A stretch of DNA of 64,000 nt from Pseudomonadota bacterium (GTDB lineage: Bacteria > Pseudomonadota > Gammaproteobacteria > Steroidobacterales > Steroidobacteraceae). Of this stretch, positions 18,844 to 27,029 are shown piece by piece. A model generated the notes under the pieces. That model ran no database searches and was not told the origin of the DNA. It saw only the letters and a list, made by a program, of their open reading frames with translations. Location of the stretch: contig JAKAXA010000014.1 of assembly GCA_021816775.1 (NCBI GenBank), positions 24,720-88,719 of the forward strand, written 5' to 3'. The position numbers were made by a program, and so were the translations under genes. Every line of letters starts with the position of its first letter. Positions within the stretch are counted from its first letter, which is position 1.

Positions 18844-19107
18844 ATGTCCCAGGCGCTTCGACATCCCCGTGCGGCAGCAGTGCTCTCGCAAGCGATCGTC
18901 CGCGCGGCCGAGCAGCTCGAGCTGCCCCAGCGGGAGCTCGCGCAGGTGCTCGGCGTCAGCGCAGCGACAGCCTCGCGGCTCACGGCGGGCACCTGGCGCC
19001 TGGCCGAGGGCAGCAAGACCTGGGAGCTCGCAGCGGCGTTCCTGCGACGGTACCGCTCGCTCGCGACAATGACGGGCGGCGGCCCGCAGGCCATGCGCGC
19101 TTGGCGC
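18844..19107 (+). pseudogene. Xre/MbcA/ParS-type antitoxin, truncated remnant
   Basis: The N-terminal 80 to 88 codons match an Xre-type antitoxin of RES toxins: LSQAIVRAAEQLELPQRELA, then the HTH region LGVSAATASRL, WELAAAFLRRYRSL and GGGPQAMRAW. Intact relatives continue with a 40-50 residue toxin-binding domain (an ALGGRPLDLI-like block). Here that block is absent, and the reading runs directly into what is the toxin N-terminus in another frame. The original frame stays open to 19389 but as arginine-rich noise, so a machine annotation would call a false 181-residue protein. A good ribosome site (AGGAAA) precedes the ATG. Confidence 0.75.
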
Positions 19108-19757
19108 TATGGCGCGCGGTGGAGGCGCAGCACGTCGCGGCGACGCGCGCGTCGGTCGACGATTTGGACGAACAGGAGATTCTCGAATCGATCCTCGAGG
19201 CGTCCAAGCCGCCGCGCCCGGCCGTCAGCGACCGGCTGGAGTGCCTGCTCTACACGCCGTTCCGCTACGCGCCACCGGCGCCGGGGCGAGCCGCACCGGT
19301 TGCGCGCAGCTCGGCTACTGGCGCTGGCGATTCCTGCGCGATCGTCATGGCCTGACGCGACTCGACGCCGTGCCGCACACGCTCTGTGAGACGGTGGCAG
19401 TGGGTACCGCGGTCGATCTGCGCCTGCCGCCGCCCGCACGGGACCGAGCGCTCTGGACTGGTCCCAACGATTACAGCACATGTCAGCAATTCGCCCGCAG
19501 CGCTCGTCAGGCCCACGTGCGGATCGTCCGTTACGCCTCAGTGCGTGATCCCGAGCACGGCGGTTGCAGCAGTGCTCGACTGCCGGACCTTCACCGCCGG
19601 AATCCGTCAAAGGCAAACGTGGTTTCTCACTGTTGATGCTCGCCGCGTCTCATGGGTGCGCGCCGGCGGGCAGCGCCGCGAGCGGCATGAGTTCTCCTTT
19701 GGCTCAGTGGTCCTGGGGTGCCGCCTACGGCGCCGCGCCGAGGCCCGCAGGCGGTAA
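19101..19757 (+). pseudogene. RES-domain toxin (NAD+-degrading type), frameshifted remnant
   Basis: Pieces of one RES-domain toxin lie in order but in three frame segments. Segment 1 (19101-19280) reads LALWRAVEAQHVAATRASVDD, then LDEQEILESILEASKPPRPA and LLYTPFRYAPP. Segment 2 (about 19280-19565, another frame) reads CAQLGYWRWRFLRD, RLDAVPHT, RALWTGPNDY and VRYASVRDPEHGGC. Segment 3 (19566 on) reads AAVLDCRTFTAGIRQ, TWFLTVDARRVSWV and HEFSF. Between 1 and 2 about 20 residues that usually carry the conserved Arg and Glu of the RES fold are missing. Between 2 and 3 two bases appear lost. RES toxins (ParT, MbcT) attack NAD+; this copy cannot be functional. The gene's tail overlaps the convergent GAF gene. 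Confidence 0.78.
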
Positions 19758-21485
19758 CTCGCCTTCCAGCAATGTGATGGCGCGGCGCCGCGCGGTGTCA
19801 GGATCGAGGCGTCCGGCCGCGACGTCGGCCACCAGCCGCGCATGCTCCCGATGCCTCAATCCAGTGAGCGCCATCCCCAGGTGGTGCGCGACGTTGGCAA
19901 GCGCAACGCGGATCTCGGGCGCGAACTGCTCGCCGTCGCGCGGGCGGCACACCAGCGCGCCCAGCAGGGATTCGGCGACGGTCATGGGAAGCGCCAGCCC
20001 CTCGGTGCCGATGCCGTTGGCCTGCGCCGCGAGCGCCACCGGCTCGTGAGAGGCGCGCAGCGCGACGAACACCGGATCGTCGGCGTCGATCACCGCCGGC
20101 CAGGAATCGTCGCTCGCGGCGTGCCGGCGGTAGGCGCTGCCGCCGCGCTCGTAGACCGCGACCGCGGCGCATTGCATCTTCAGGCGCTCGAGCGCCATCT
20201 CGAGCAGGCGCGCCTCGCGCTCGACGAACGGGCACTCGCGCGCGAACCGCTCCAGAGCCAGCAGCGCCAGGCGCTGGCTGCGGAAGAACGCCTGCTCGAT
20301 CCAGCTCTCGAGCCGCCGGTGCAGCGGGCTCAGCACCACCGCCAGCACGAGCGCCGCGAACGCCTGCAGCGCCCAGCCGATCCGGTCGCTGACGGCGAAC
20401 TGGTGCAGCGTCTGCTCGAGGATCGAGAACGTGCCGAACACGAGCGCGGTGAGCAGGCCGAACACCAGCGCCCGGTCGACCACGAATCCCACGTCGATGA
20501 GGCGCGTGCGCAGGACGGCATACAAATATCCGAACAGCGCGATGCCCTGCAGCGCGGTCACGACTTGGGTCACATCCGCTTGCCAGCTGCGTGGCGTCAC
20601 GACCAGCAACAGACTGCTCCCCAGCAGCAGGGCCGTGCTCCAGAGCACCCAGCGGATGCGCAGCCGCTCCTCGTGAGCCGCGAAGCGATAGCCGGCGAGC
20701 AGCACGGACAGCGTCACGGCGATGATTACGGCGAACAGCATCGCGCTGATCGCGCGGTGGGTTCCCGCCATGAGCGTCACGCCGTCGCGAATGAGCGCGA
20801 CGTACCGAATCTCCGTGGAGCCAAACATGGCCAGAATGACGAGCGCGATGCTCACGCGGGACGCGGTGCGCCAACGTGCCGGCAGGCTCGCACCGCCCAG
20901 GCTGTCAGCCATGGTGAACATCGCCAGTATGATTGCCACGCCGTCCAGGGAGGCCGCCTGGTACTGCCAGAACACCCACGCCGGCGGCAGCGGCAGCTGC
21001 AGGGGGCCGGCGTTGAACAGCGCGAGGAGAAACAGTGCTGACATTCCCCAGCCCGCCCAATCGCGTCCGCGCCACAGGGCCAACATCGCGATCACGAACA
21101 TCACGAGCTGAAAGCCGAGAAACTCCGCGCGCTGCAGTGTCGACATCCTGTCGGGGACGGTCGTGACGCGCCGCTCGGCCAGGCGGCCGTCACGCATGAT
21201 CGGCAGTGCGAGCTTCGTGCCGGGGACAACGTCGCGACGGTCGAACAGCACGGCGCGTTCGGCTGGCTCCAGGCGGTGAATGGGTATGATGTCGCCGGCG
21301 CGCAGGCCCTGCGGCAGCGGGGACTGTTGCGTCGCGTGGACCACGTACAGGCCGTCGCGCAGGTGCACGAGTCGCGCCGCAAAGGTCGATCCCGGCGCGA
21401 GTCCGAGTCCGATCAGTGCGCCGGAGGCGAGGCTGCCGAGCGCGAACAGGGTCAGCACCAACCGAACACCGAGGACGCGTGACAT
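19725..21485 (-). CDS. Orphan membrane sensor: periplasmic domain, multi-pass membrane region, GAF-like domain
   Basis: A 586-residue protein not matched to a named gene. The ATG at 21485 has a purine-rich ribosome site (GGGGGAAGA). Residues 1-30 are a transmembrane helix. Residues about 35-110 form a small extracytoplasmic domain with a PDZ-like GLRAGDIIPIHRLEP turn. About seven to eight hydrophobic helices follow (about 120-390). A helical linker (LESWIEQAFFRSQRLALLALERF) leads to a GAF-like domain (about 420-560, ending MTVAESLLGALVCRPRDGEQF and the VALANVAHHLGMAL helix). No kinase, GGDEF or HTH output domain is seen. Ligand and partner are unknown; a partner protein may receive the signal. 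Confidence 0.72.
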   Translation of the reverse strand: MSRVLGVRLVLTLFALGSLASGALIGLGLAPGSTFAARLVHLRDGLYVVHATQQSPLPQGLRAGDIIPIHRLEPAERAVLFDRRDVVPGTKLALPIMRDGRLAERRVTTVPDRMSTLQRAEFLGFQLVMFVIAMLALWRGRDWAGWGMSALFLLALFNAGPLQLPLPPAWVFWQYQAASLDGVAIILAMFTMADSLGGASLPARWRTASRVSIALVILAMFGSTEIRYVALIRDGVTLMAGTHRAISAMLFAVIIAVTLSVLLAGYRFAAHEERLRIRWVLWSTALLLGSSLLLVVTPRSWQADVTQVVTALQGIALFGYLYAVLRTRLIDVGFVVDRALVFGLLTALVFGTFSILEQTLHQFAVSDRIGWALQAFAALVLAVVLSPLHRRLESWIEQAFFRSQRLALLALERFARECPFVEREARLLEMALERLKMQCAAVAVYERGGSAYRRHAASDDSWPAVIDADDPVFVALRASHEPVALAAQANGIGTEGLALPMTVAESLLGALVCRPRDGEQFAPEIRVALANVAHHLGMALTGLRHREHARLVADVAAGRLDPDTARRRAITLLEGELPPAGLGAAP

Positions 21486-21576
21486 CACGATCTTCCCCCG
21501 CCAGCGGCCCGGGGCGGCCGCCGATGGGCGAGTGTAAGGAAAACCGGCGGGACGCGGAAGTTCTGCCGCGCGCGCC

Positions 21577-22086
21577 TCAGCGCTCGAGCACGGTGCCGCA
21601 GCGCTTGCAGGTGCGCGCCGCACGATTGGCGTAGAAGCGCTCGAACACCGGCGGCAGCTGGGCCTCGATGTCGGTCAGCTCGATGAACGCCTCGTGCAGC
21701 AGGCTCGCGCAGCTCGGGCAGTACCACTGGAACCCGTCGCGCTCCCCGGGGCGGCGCTGGCGCTCGATGACCAGGCCCAGACTCCCTGCGGGCCGTTGCG
21801 GGGAGTGCGGCACGAGGGCCGGCAGCAGCAGCATCTCGCCCGGGCGGACCGGGAGGTCGACCGGGCGCCCGCCCTGCATCGTCTTCAGCACGATGTCGCC
21901 CTCGAGCTGGTAGAACAGCTCCTGGCCCGGGTCGAGGTGGAAGTCCTGGCGGGCGTTGGGCCCCCCGACCACCATGATGATGAAGTCCCCGTCGGCGAAC
22001 ACGCGCCGGTTGCCGACCGGCGGCTTCAGCAGGTGGCGGTTGGCCTCGATCCACTGTTGCAAGTTGAGCGCATGCGGGGCATCCAT
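21577..22086 (-). CDS. nbaC: 3-hydroxyanthranilate 3,4-dioxygenase
   Basis: An iron enzyme that opens the ring of 3-hydroxyanthranilate, giving the precursor of quinolinate (kynurenine route to NAD) or of 2-nitrobenzoate/tryptophan breakdown products. Its 169 residues start from the ATG at 22086 with ribosome site GAGGAGA. The cupin ligands His50, Glu56 and His94 are present in [14 protein letters not shown] and PHSPQRP. The second, rubredoxin-like metal site of bacterial enzymes is intact (Cys123, 126, 160, 163). It is 11 bases after apaH. No other kynurenine-pathway gene is in the window. Confidence 0.94.
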   Translation of the reverse strand: MDAPHALNLQQWIEANRHLLKPPVGNRRVFADGDFIIMVVGGPNARQDFHLDPGQELFYQLEGDIVLKTMQGGRPVDLPVRPGEMLLLPALVPHSPQRPAGSLGLVIERQRRPGERDGFQWYCPSCASLLHEAFIELTDIEAQLPPVFERFYANRAARTCKRCGTVLER

Positions 22087-22097
22087 GGCGGATCTCC

Positions 22098-22916
22098 TCA
22101 GGTCTCGATGGATTGATAGCCGCGCGAGGGCACTGCGGTGGTGATTCCGCTGTCGAGATCGAGCGCGGTCAGCGCGCCGCCCCACACACAGCCGGTGTCG
22201 AGTCCGGCGAGGTTCGCGCGCAGCACCAGGCCGAGCGCCGACCAGTGTCCGAACACGACGCGAACGGCGCCGCTGAGCCGATCCTCCGCCTCGAACCACG
22301 GCCGCCACGCGGAGCCGTCCGCGGGCGGCTGGCCCTTGAGCGCGAGATTGATCTGCCCGTCGCGCGTGCACAGGCGCATGCGGGTCAGCACGTTGATGAT
22401 GAAGCGCAGGCGGTCCATGCCCGCGAGGTCCTCCGACCAGCGGTCGGGCTGATCACCGTACATGTGCTCGAACAGTTCCACCCGTCCCGTGCGCAGCTCG
22501 GACTCGACCTCGCGCGCGTGCGCCAGGGTGGCCTCGGCCGTCCACTGCGGGACGACGCCGGCATGCACGATCAGGTCGCCGGCCGCCAGATGCGCGAGCG
22601 GGCGCTGGCTCAGCCACTCGATCAGGCGCTCGCGGTCCTTGGCGCCGAGCACTTCCTCCAGCGTGTCGGAGCGGCGCATCCGGCGGCGGCCGGCCGCCAC
22701 CGCGAGCAGATGCAGATCGTGGTTGCCGAGAACCGTCTCGGCGTTCTCGCCGAGCGCGCGCACGAAGCGCAGCACCTCGAGCGAGCGCGGCCCGCGGTTG
22801 ACCAGGTCGCCGACGAACCACAGCCGGTCCCGATCCGCCGAGAAGCGCAAGCGCGCGAGCAGCTCGCGCAGTTCCTCGTAACAGCCTTGCACGTCGCCAA
22901 TGGCGAAGCGGCTCAA
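22098..22916 (-). CDS. apaH: Symmetrical bis(5'-nucleosyl)-tetraphosphatase
   Basis: Hydrolyses Ap4A to two ADP, controlling alarmone and RNA-cap levels. Its 272 residues carry the metallophosphatase motifs: [31 protein letters not shown] and VHAGVVPQW, plus GHWSALG and [10 protein letters not shown]. The start is TTG at 22916, overlapping the apaG stop (TTGA), so translation is coupled to apaG. Longer readings upstream enter apaG in a false frame. Its position in the lptD-surA-pdxA-rsmA-apaG-apaH cluster matches E. coli. Confidence 0.95.
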   Translation of the reverse strand: MSRFAIGDVQGCYEELRELLARLRFSADRDRLWFVGDLVNRGPRSLEVLRFVRALGENAETVLGNHDLHLLAVAAGRRRMRRSDTLEEVLGAKDRERLIEWLSQRPLAHLAAGDLIVHAGVVPQWTAEATLAHAREVESELRTGRVELFEHMYGDQPDRWSEDLAGMDRLRFIINVLTRMRLCTRDGQINLALKGQPPADGSAWRPWFEAEDRLSGAVRVVFGHWSALGLVLRANLAGLDTGCVWGGALTALDLDSGITTAVPSRGYQSIET

Positions 22917-23290
22917 TGCAGGATCCCGGGCATGGCGAGGCGAAACAGCGGGATGGGCGCATCGAAGCGCTGTCCTTGCGCGTCGATCATCTGGTAGCTG
23001 CCCTGCATCGTGCCGACCGGCGTCTCGAGCACCGCGCCGCTCGAGTAGCGGAAGCCCTGGCCGGGCTCGAGCCGCGGCTGCTCGCCGACCACCCCGTCGC
23101 CGCGCACTTCCTTCACCCCGCCATTGGCGTCCGTGATGATCCAGTGCCGCGTGAGCAGCGTCGCCGGCAGCCCGCCCTCGTTGCGGATGGTGATGGTGTA
23201 GGCGAACACGTAGCGCTGCTCGCCCGGATCGGATTGCTCGCCCAGGTAGCTGGTCTCGACGTCGATGCGGATATTGTGCGGCGCGCTCAT
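22913..23290 (-). CDS. apaG: ApaG protein
   Basis: A small (125 residues) single-domain protein with an immunoglobulin/fibronectin-like fold. Mutants in other species show altered Co2+ resistance and Mg2+ efflux, but its molecular role is still unclear. The family pattern is complete: [42 protein letters not shown] and [18 protein letters not shown]. Its TGA overlaps the apaH TTG by 4 bases. Confidence 0.95.
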   Translation of the reverse strand: MSAPHNIRIDVETSYLGEQSDPGEQRYVFAYTITIRNEGGLPATLLTRHWIITDANGGVKEVRGDGVVGEQPRLEPGQGFRYSSGAVLETPVGTMQGSYQMIDAQGQRFDAPIPLFRLAMPGILH

Positions 23291-23344
23291 ACGCGGGCAT
23301 TTTACCGGGCCGTGGCCGGCCCCGCGATGCGCGTGGCGCGCCGC

Positions 23345-23812
23345 TCAGTCCTGGGGGGCCGCGCTCGCGCGCTTGACGCGCACGGCGAGCACGTCGCAGG
23401 GGGCGGCGTGCAGCACCGTATCCTCGGTGAGATTCACCAGAATGGACATGCCGTGCCGCTCGCGGCTGCCGAGCACGATGAGGTCCGCCTGACGCTTGCG
23501 CGCGAGGCGCACGATCTCGGCCTTGACGTTGCCGGTCTCGACCCAGCACGGCGCCCCCGCGAACCCGAGCTCACCGGCGAGCTGGGCGAGCCGTGCGCGC
23601 GCCTGCTCGAGCAATTCGTTCTCGATGCGCCCGGTGGCCATGAGCGTCTCGGCCATCGGCTCGACCGGGAGGAACTCCACGACGTGCAGCAGCTCGATCT
23701 GCGCCTCCAGCCGCCGGGCGAGAGCGGCGGCGTGCCGCCCGATCTGCATGCTGTCCTCCCTCAGATCGAGCACCACCAGAATGCGACGGTATGACTCGCT
23801 GGCCATACGCAC
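23345..23812 (-). CDS. Universal stress protein, UspA family
   Basis: A 155-residue single-domain Usp. It begins with the standard YRRILVVLDL strand and has IVRLARKRQADLIVLGSRERHG and a closing VLHAAPCDVLAVRV. The usual ATP-binding G-x9-G-S/T loop is altered: the residues after GSRERHG read MSILVNLTEDTV, without the second Gly-Ser. It may therefore be of the non-ATP-binding E. coli UspA type. It sits between rsmA (8 bases) and apaG (54 bases), an insertion into the otherwise conserved cluster. Confidence 0.88.
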   Translation of the reverse strand: MRMASESYRRILVVLDLREDSMQIGRHAAALARRLEAQIELLHVVEFLPVEPMAETLMATGRIENELLEQARARLAQLAGELGFAGAPCWVETGNVKAEIVRLARKRQADLIVLGSRERHGMSILVNLTEDTVLHAAPCDVLAVRVKRASAAPQD

Positions 23813-23820
23813 AGCCTAGC

Positions 23821-24642
23821 TCAATCCGGCGCTTGAGACATCTGGGCGAGAGCGTTGAAGGTCTCGGGCGCGACCGTCTCGGGGCGGGCCGACGGGTCGA
23901 CCCCGCAACGCTCGATCTGGGCAACCGTGACCTGCCCGCGCAGCGCATTGCGCAGGGTCTTGCGGCGGTGGGCAAAGGCGGCGGCCACCAGGGCGGCATA
24001 GCGCGGGTGCACCGGGAAGCGCGGCGACGGCCGCACCGTGAGCCGGGCCACGGCCGACCAGACCCGGGGCGGCGGCTGGAATGCGCCGGGTCCGACATCG
24101 AAGAGCGGCTCGACCTGCACCCAGGGGGCGAGCATCACGGTCAGCCGGCCGTAGGCGGCATCGCCGGGCGCAGCGGCCATGCGCTCGATGAGCTCGCGCT
24201 GCAGCATCACGTGCAGGTCGGCGATCACCGGCGCGCTCTCGAGCAGGTGAAACAGCAGCGGCGTCGAGATGTTGTACGGCAGGTTGCCGATCACGCGCAG
24301 CCGGCCGCGCGTGGCGGCGAGCGCGGCGAAGTCGAAGCGCAGCGCGTCGGCCTCGTGCAGCGTGAAGCGCGGCTCGTGCGCGAAACGCTCGCGCAGCAGC
24401 GCGGCGAGGTCGCGGTCGATCTCCACCGCATCGAGCGTCCGGCACGAGGACTCGAGCAGCAGCGCCGTGAGCGCTGCGCGCCCGGGCCCGATCTCGATCA
24501 GGGCGTCCCCGGCGCGCGGCGCCACGGCGGTGACGATCCGCTCGAGCACCGCGGGATCGTGCAGGAAGTGCTGGCCGAAGCGCTTGCGGGCGCGCGGCGC
24601 GGCCGCAGTCCGTCGAGGGACCTGGCCGCGGGGGCGTCTCAC
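23821..24642 (-). CDS. rsmA: 16S rRNA (adenine-N6)-dimethyltransferase
   Basis: Dimethylates two adjacent adenines in the 3'-terminal helix of 16S rRNA late in 30S assembly (KsgA); loss gives kasugamycin resistance. It has 273 residues. [18 protein letters not shown] opens the SAM domain, followed by [16 protein letters not shown] (SAM loop), the VEIDRDL acidic residue and catalytic NLPYNIST. The C-terminal four-helix domain has [10 protein letters not shown]. Its ATG overlaps the pdxA stop by 4 bases. Confidence 0.97.
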   Translation of the reverse strand: MRRPRGQVPRRTAAAPRARKRFGQHFLHDPAVLERIVTAVAPRAGDALIEIGPGRAALTALLLESSCRTLDAVEIDRDLAALLRERFAHEPRFTLHEADALRFDFAALAATRGRLRVIGNLPYNISTPLLFHLLESAPVIADLHVMLQRELIERMAAAPGDAAYGRLTVMLAPWVQVEPLFDVGPGAFQPPPRVWSAVARLTVRPSPRFPVHPRYAALVAAAFAHRRKTLRNALRGQVTVAQIERCGVDPSARPETVAPETFNALAQMSQAPD

Positions 24643-25616
24643 GCGCGGCGTCGGGCCAGCGTGACGGCCAGCTCGAGGGCGGCGATCAGGCTCCCGGGCT
24701 CGGCGCGCCCGGTGCCGGCCAGCTCGAGCGCGGTGCCGTGGTCGACCGAGGTGCGCAGGATCGGCAGGCCCAGCGTCACATTCACGGCGGTGTCGAACCC
24801 GGCGTGCTTGACCACCGGCAGGCCCTGGTCGTGGTACATCGCCAGCACGGCGTCGTAGCCGGCCAGCACGCGCGGCACGAACACGGTGTCGGCCGGGAGC
24901 GGACCCGCCACGTCGATGCCGCGCGCACGCAGCGTCTCGAGCGCCGGCGCGATGATGCGGATCTCCTCATCGCCGAGATGTCCGCCCTCGCCGGCGTGGG
25001 GGTTCAGGCCGCACACGGCGATGCGCGGGCGCGCGAGGCCCCACCAGCGTTTCAGATCACCATCGAGGATGGTGCCGATCGTGCACAGCGACTCGCGGGT
25101 GATCGCGCCGCTCACCCGGGCGAGCGGCAGGTGCGTGGTGGCGAGTGCGACGCGCAGCGACCCGGTGAGCAGCATCATGACGGGCAAGGCGCCGGTGCGC
25201 TCGGCGAAGAACTCGGTGTGGCCCGTGAACGGGATGCCGGCGTCGTTGATGACGCCCTTGTGCACCGGGGCGGTCACGATGGCCGCGAACTCACCGGCCC
25301 GGGCGCCTTCGCAGGCCCGCTCGAGCAGGCCGATCACGTAGCGCGCATTGCGTACATCGAGCCGGCCGGGCTCGCTCGCGGCGGCGAGCGCATGATGCTC
25401 GACGGTGAGGCCGCCGGGCTCGTGAGGGCAGGGGGCATCCGGCCGGTACTCGCGCAGGCTCACCGGCAGCCCGAGTGCCTGCGCGCGCCCGGCGAGCAGC
25501 GCGCGATCGGCGAGGCAGACCAGCTCGCACTCGAAGCGCCGCGCGGCGACCGCGAGGCACAGCTCGGGTCCGATTCCGGCCGGCTCGCCCGAGGTGAGCA
25601 CGATGCGCGGCGGCAT
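24639..25616 (-). CDS. pdxA: 4-hydroxythreonine-4-phosphate dehydrogenase
   Basis: An NAD-dependent step of the DXP-dependent vitamin B6 pathway. Its 325 residues begin [19 protein letters not shown]. Metal-site histidines occur in [22 protein letters not shown] and [31 protein letters not shown] and the late [13 protein letters not shown] are also family landmarks. It lies between surA (13 bases) and rsmA (overlap), as in E. coli. Its product PLP serves the aminotransferases seen here (tyrB and the D-amino-acid transaminase). Confidence 0.97.
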   Translation of the reverse strand: MPPRIVLTSGEPAGIGPELCLAVAARRFECELVCLADRALLAGRAQALGLPVSLREYRPDAPCPHEPGGLTVEHHALAAASEPGRLDVRNARYVIGLLERACEGARAGEFAAIVTAPVHKGVINDAGIPFTGHTEFFAERTGALPVMMLLTGSLRVALATTHLPLARVSGAITRESLCTIGTILDGDLKRWWGLARPRIAVCGLNPHAGEGGHLGDEEIRIIAPALETLRARGIDVAGPLPADTVFVPRVLAGYDAVLAMYHDQGLPVVKHAGFDTAVNVTLGLPILRTSVDHGTALELAGTGRAEPGSLIAALELAVTLARRRA

Positions 25617-25629
25617 GGGCGCGGCCCGC

Positions 25630-27006
25630 TCAGTCGCTCAGAATCTTCACGTACGCATCATCGCGCAGCCGCTGCAGCCACAGCTCGGTGTCCTCCTCGG
25701 CGCGGCTCGCGCGGATGGCTTCCATCGCGTGCAGCCGCTTCATCTCCTTCGTCTCGTCGTACTGGCGCCGGCCGAGCAGCTGCGCGATGTGCCAGCCGTA
25801 GCGGGTCTGGAACGGCTGGCTGATCTGGCCGACTTTCAGTTTGGCGATCGCCGCGGCGAAGCGCTTGGTGAAGACCGAGGGGCTCTGCCAGCCGAGATCG
25901 CCCCCCTTGGACGCCGAGCCCGGATCCTTCGAGATCGACGCGGCGATCACGGAGAATTTGACCTTGCCCGCGAGGATCTCCTTGCGGATCTTCTCCAGGC
26001 GCGCGCGAACCGTGGCATTGTCCTGCAGCGCATTCGGGACGAGCAGGATGTGCCGCACGTGCACCTGCTCGATGATGTCCTTGTGCTCCTGGCGGCGGAT
26101 GTTGTTCAGCTTGACGATGTGGAAGCCCGACGGGGTGCGGATCGGCGCGCTCACCTGGCCCGGCTGCAGTTTCGGCACCACGCGGGTGAGGAACGTCGGC
26201 AGGTCGATGCCCTTGCGCCAGCCGAGATTGCCGCCCTTGAGCGCATCCCCGCTGTTGGAGTAGGTGACCGCGAGCTTGGCGAAGTTCTTGCCTTGCTTGG
26301 CGAGCGCGTCGACCTTGTCGGCGAGCTTCTGCGCGGCGGCGAGCTCGGCCGGCGTGGCATTCGGCGGTACGGCGATGAGGATGTGCGAGACGTTGTACTC
26401 CGTGCCGGTGGTGGGCTCCCTGGCCTGACGCGCGAGGAACTGATCGATCTGACGCGGCGTGACCACGATGCGCTGCAGCACGTCGCGCTCGCGCAGCAGG
26501 CCGATGATCAGCTGATCGCGCATCTGCTCACGGTAGTCGGCGTAGTTGATGCCCTGCTGCGCCAGCGCGCTCGGCAGGTCCGCGAACGGGATGCCGTTGC
26601 GTGCCGCGACACTCTGCAGCGCCGCGTTCAGCGTGTCGTCGGAGATCGCGATGCCGTCCTGCCGGGCCTGCTGCAGCTGGACCTGCTGCAGGATCAGGCT
26701 GTTGAGCACCTGCTTGCGCAGCACGCTCTGCGGCGGGGGGGTCAGGCCCTGCGCCTTCAGCTCCGCCACGACCTGTTGGACGCGGTCATCGAGCTGGCTC
26801 TGCATGACGACGCCGCTGTTGACGATGGCCGCGATCCGGTCGAGCAGCTGCCCCTGGGTGGACAGGTCGCGGGTCTGGGCGAGCCCCCGGCCGGGCAGCG
26901 CGAGCGCGGCCATCGCGCACAGGGCGCCCAGCCACGCCGCCGGTACGGCGCCCGTGGGGCGCGAGCCCCGAGGGGCGCGGGTGAAGAAGAAAAAGTACCG
27001 CCGCAT
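25630..27006 (-). CDS. surA: Periplasmic chaperone and peptidyl-prolyl isomerase SurA
   Basis: Escorts unfolded outer-membrane proteins to the BAM complex, LptD being a main client. The ATG at 27006 gives 458 residues; the much longer open frame upstream lies inside lptD. The basic N-terminus plus hydrophobic stretch ([20 protein letters not shown]) is a signal peptide ending near GLAQ. A SurA N-domain follows ([22 protein letters not shown]), then two parvulin (PPIC) domains starting [12 protein letters not shown] and [11 protein letters not shown], and a C-terminal helix. It is 23 bases downstream of lptD, probably one transcript. Confidence 0.96.
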   Translation of the reverse strand: MRRYFFFFTRAPRGSRPTGAVPAAWLGALCAMAALALPGRGLAQTRDLSTQGQLLDRIAAIVNSGVVMQSQLDDRVQQVVAELKAQGLTPPPQSVLRKQVLNSLILQQVQLQQARQDGIAISDDTLNAALQSVAARNGIPFADLPSALAQQGINYADYREQMRDQLIIGLLRERDVLQRIVVTPRQIDQFLARQAREPTTGTEYNVSHILIAVPPNATPAELAAAQKLADKVDALAKQGKNFAKLAVTYSNSGDALKGGNLGWRKGIDLPTFLTRVVPKLQPGQVSAPIRTPSGFHIVKLNNIRRQEHKDIIEQVHVRHILLVPNALQDNATVRARLEKIRKEILAGKVKFSVIAASISKDPGSASKGGDLGWQSPSVFTKRFAAAIAKLKVGQISQPFQTRYGWHIAQLLGRRQYDETKEMKRLHAMEAIRASRAEEDTELWLQRLRDDAYVKILSD

Positions 27007-27029
27007 GCGCTTGAGTCCTCGATCGCTCT

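Noticed and set aside
18844..19389. 181-residue continuous frame starting at the antitoxin ATG
   Set aside because: Only the first 80 to 88 codons have family similarity; the rest is the toxin sequence read in the wrong frame.
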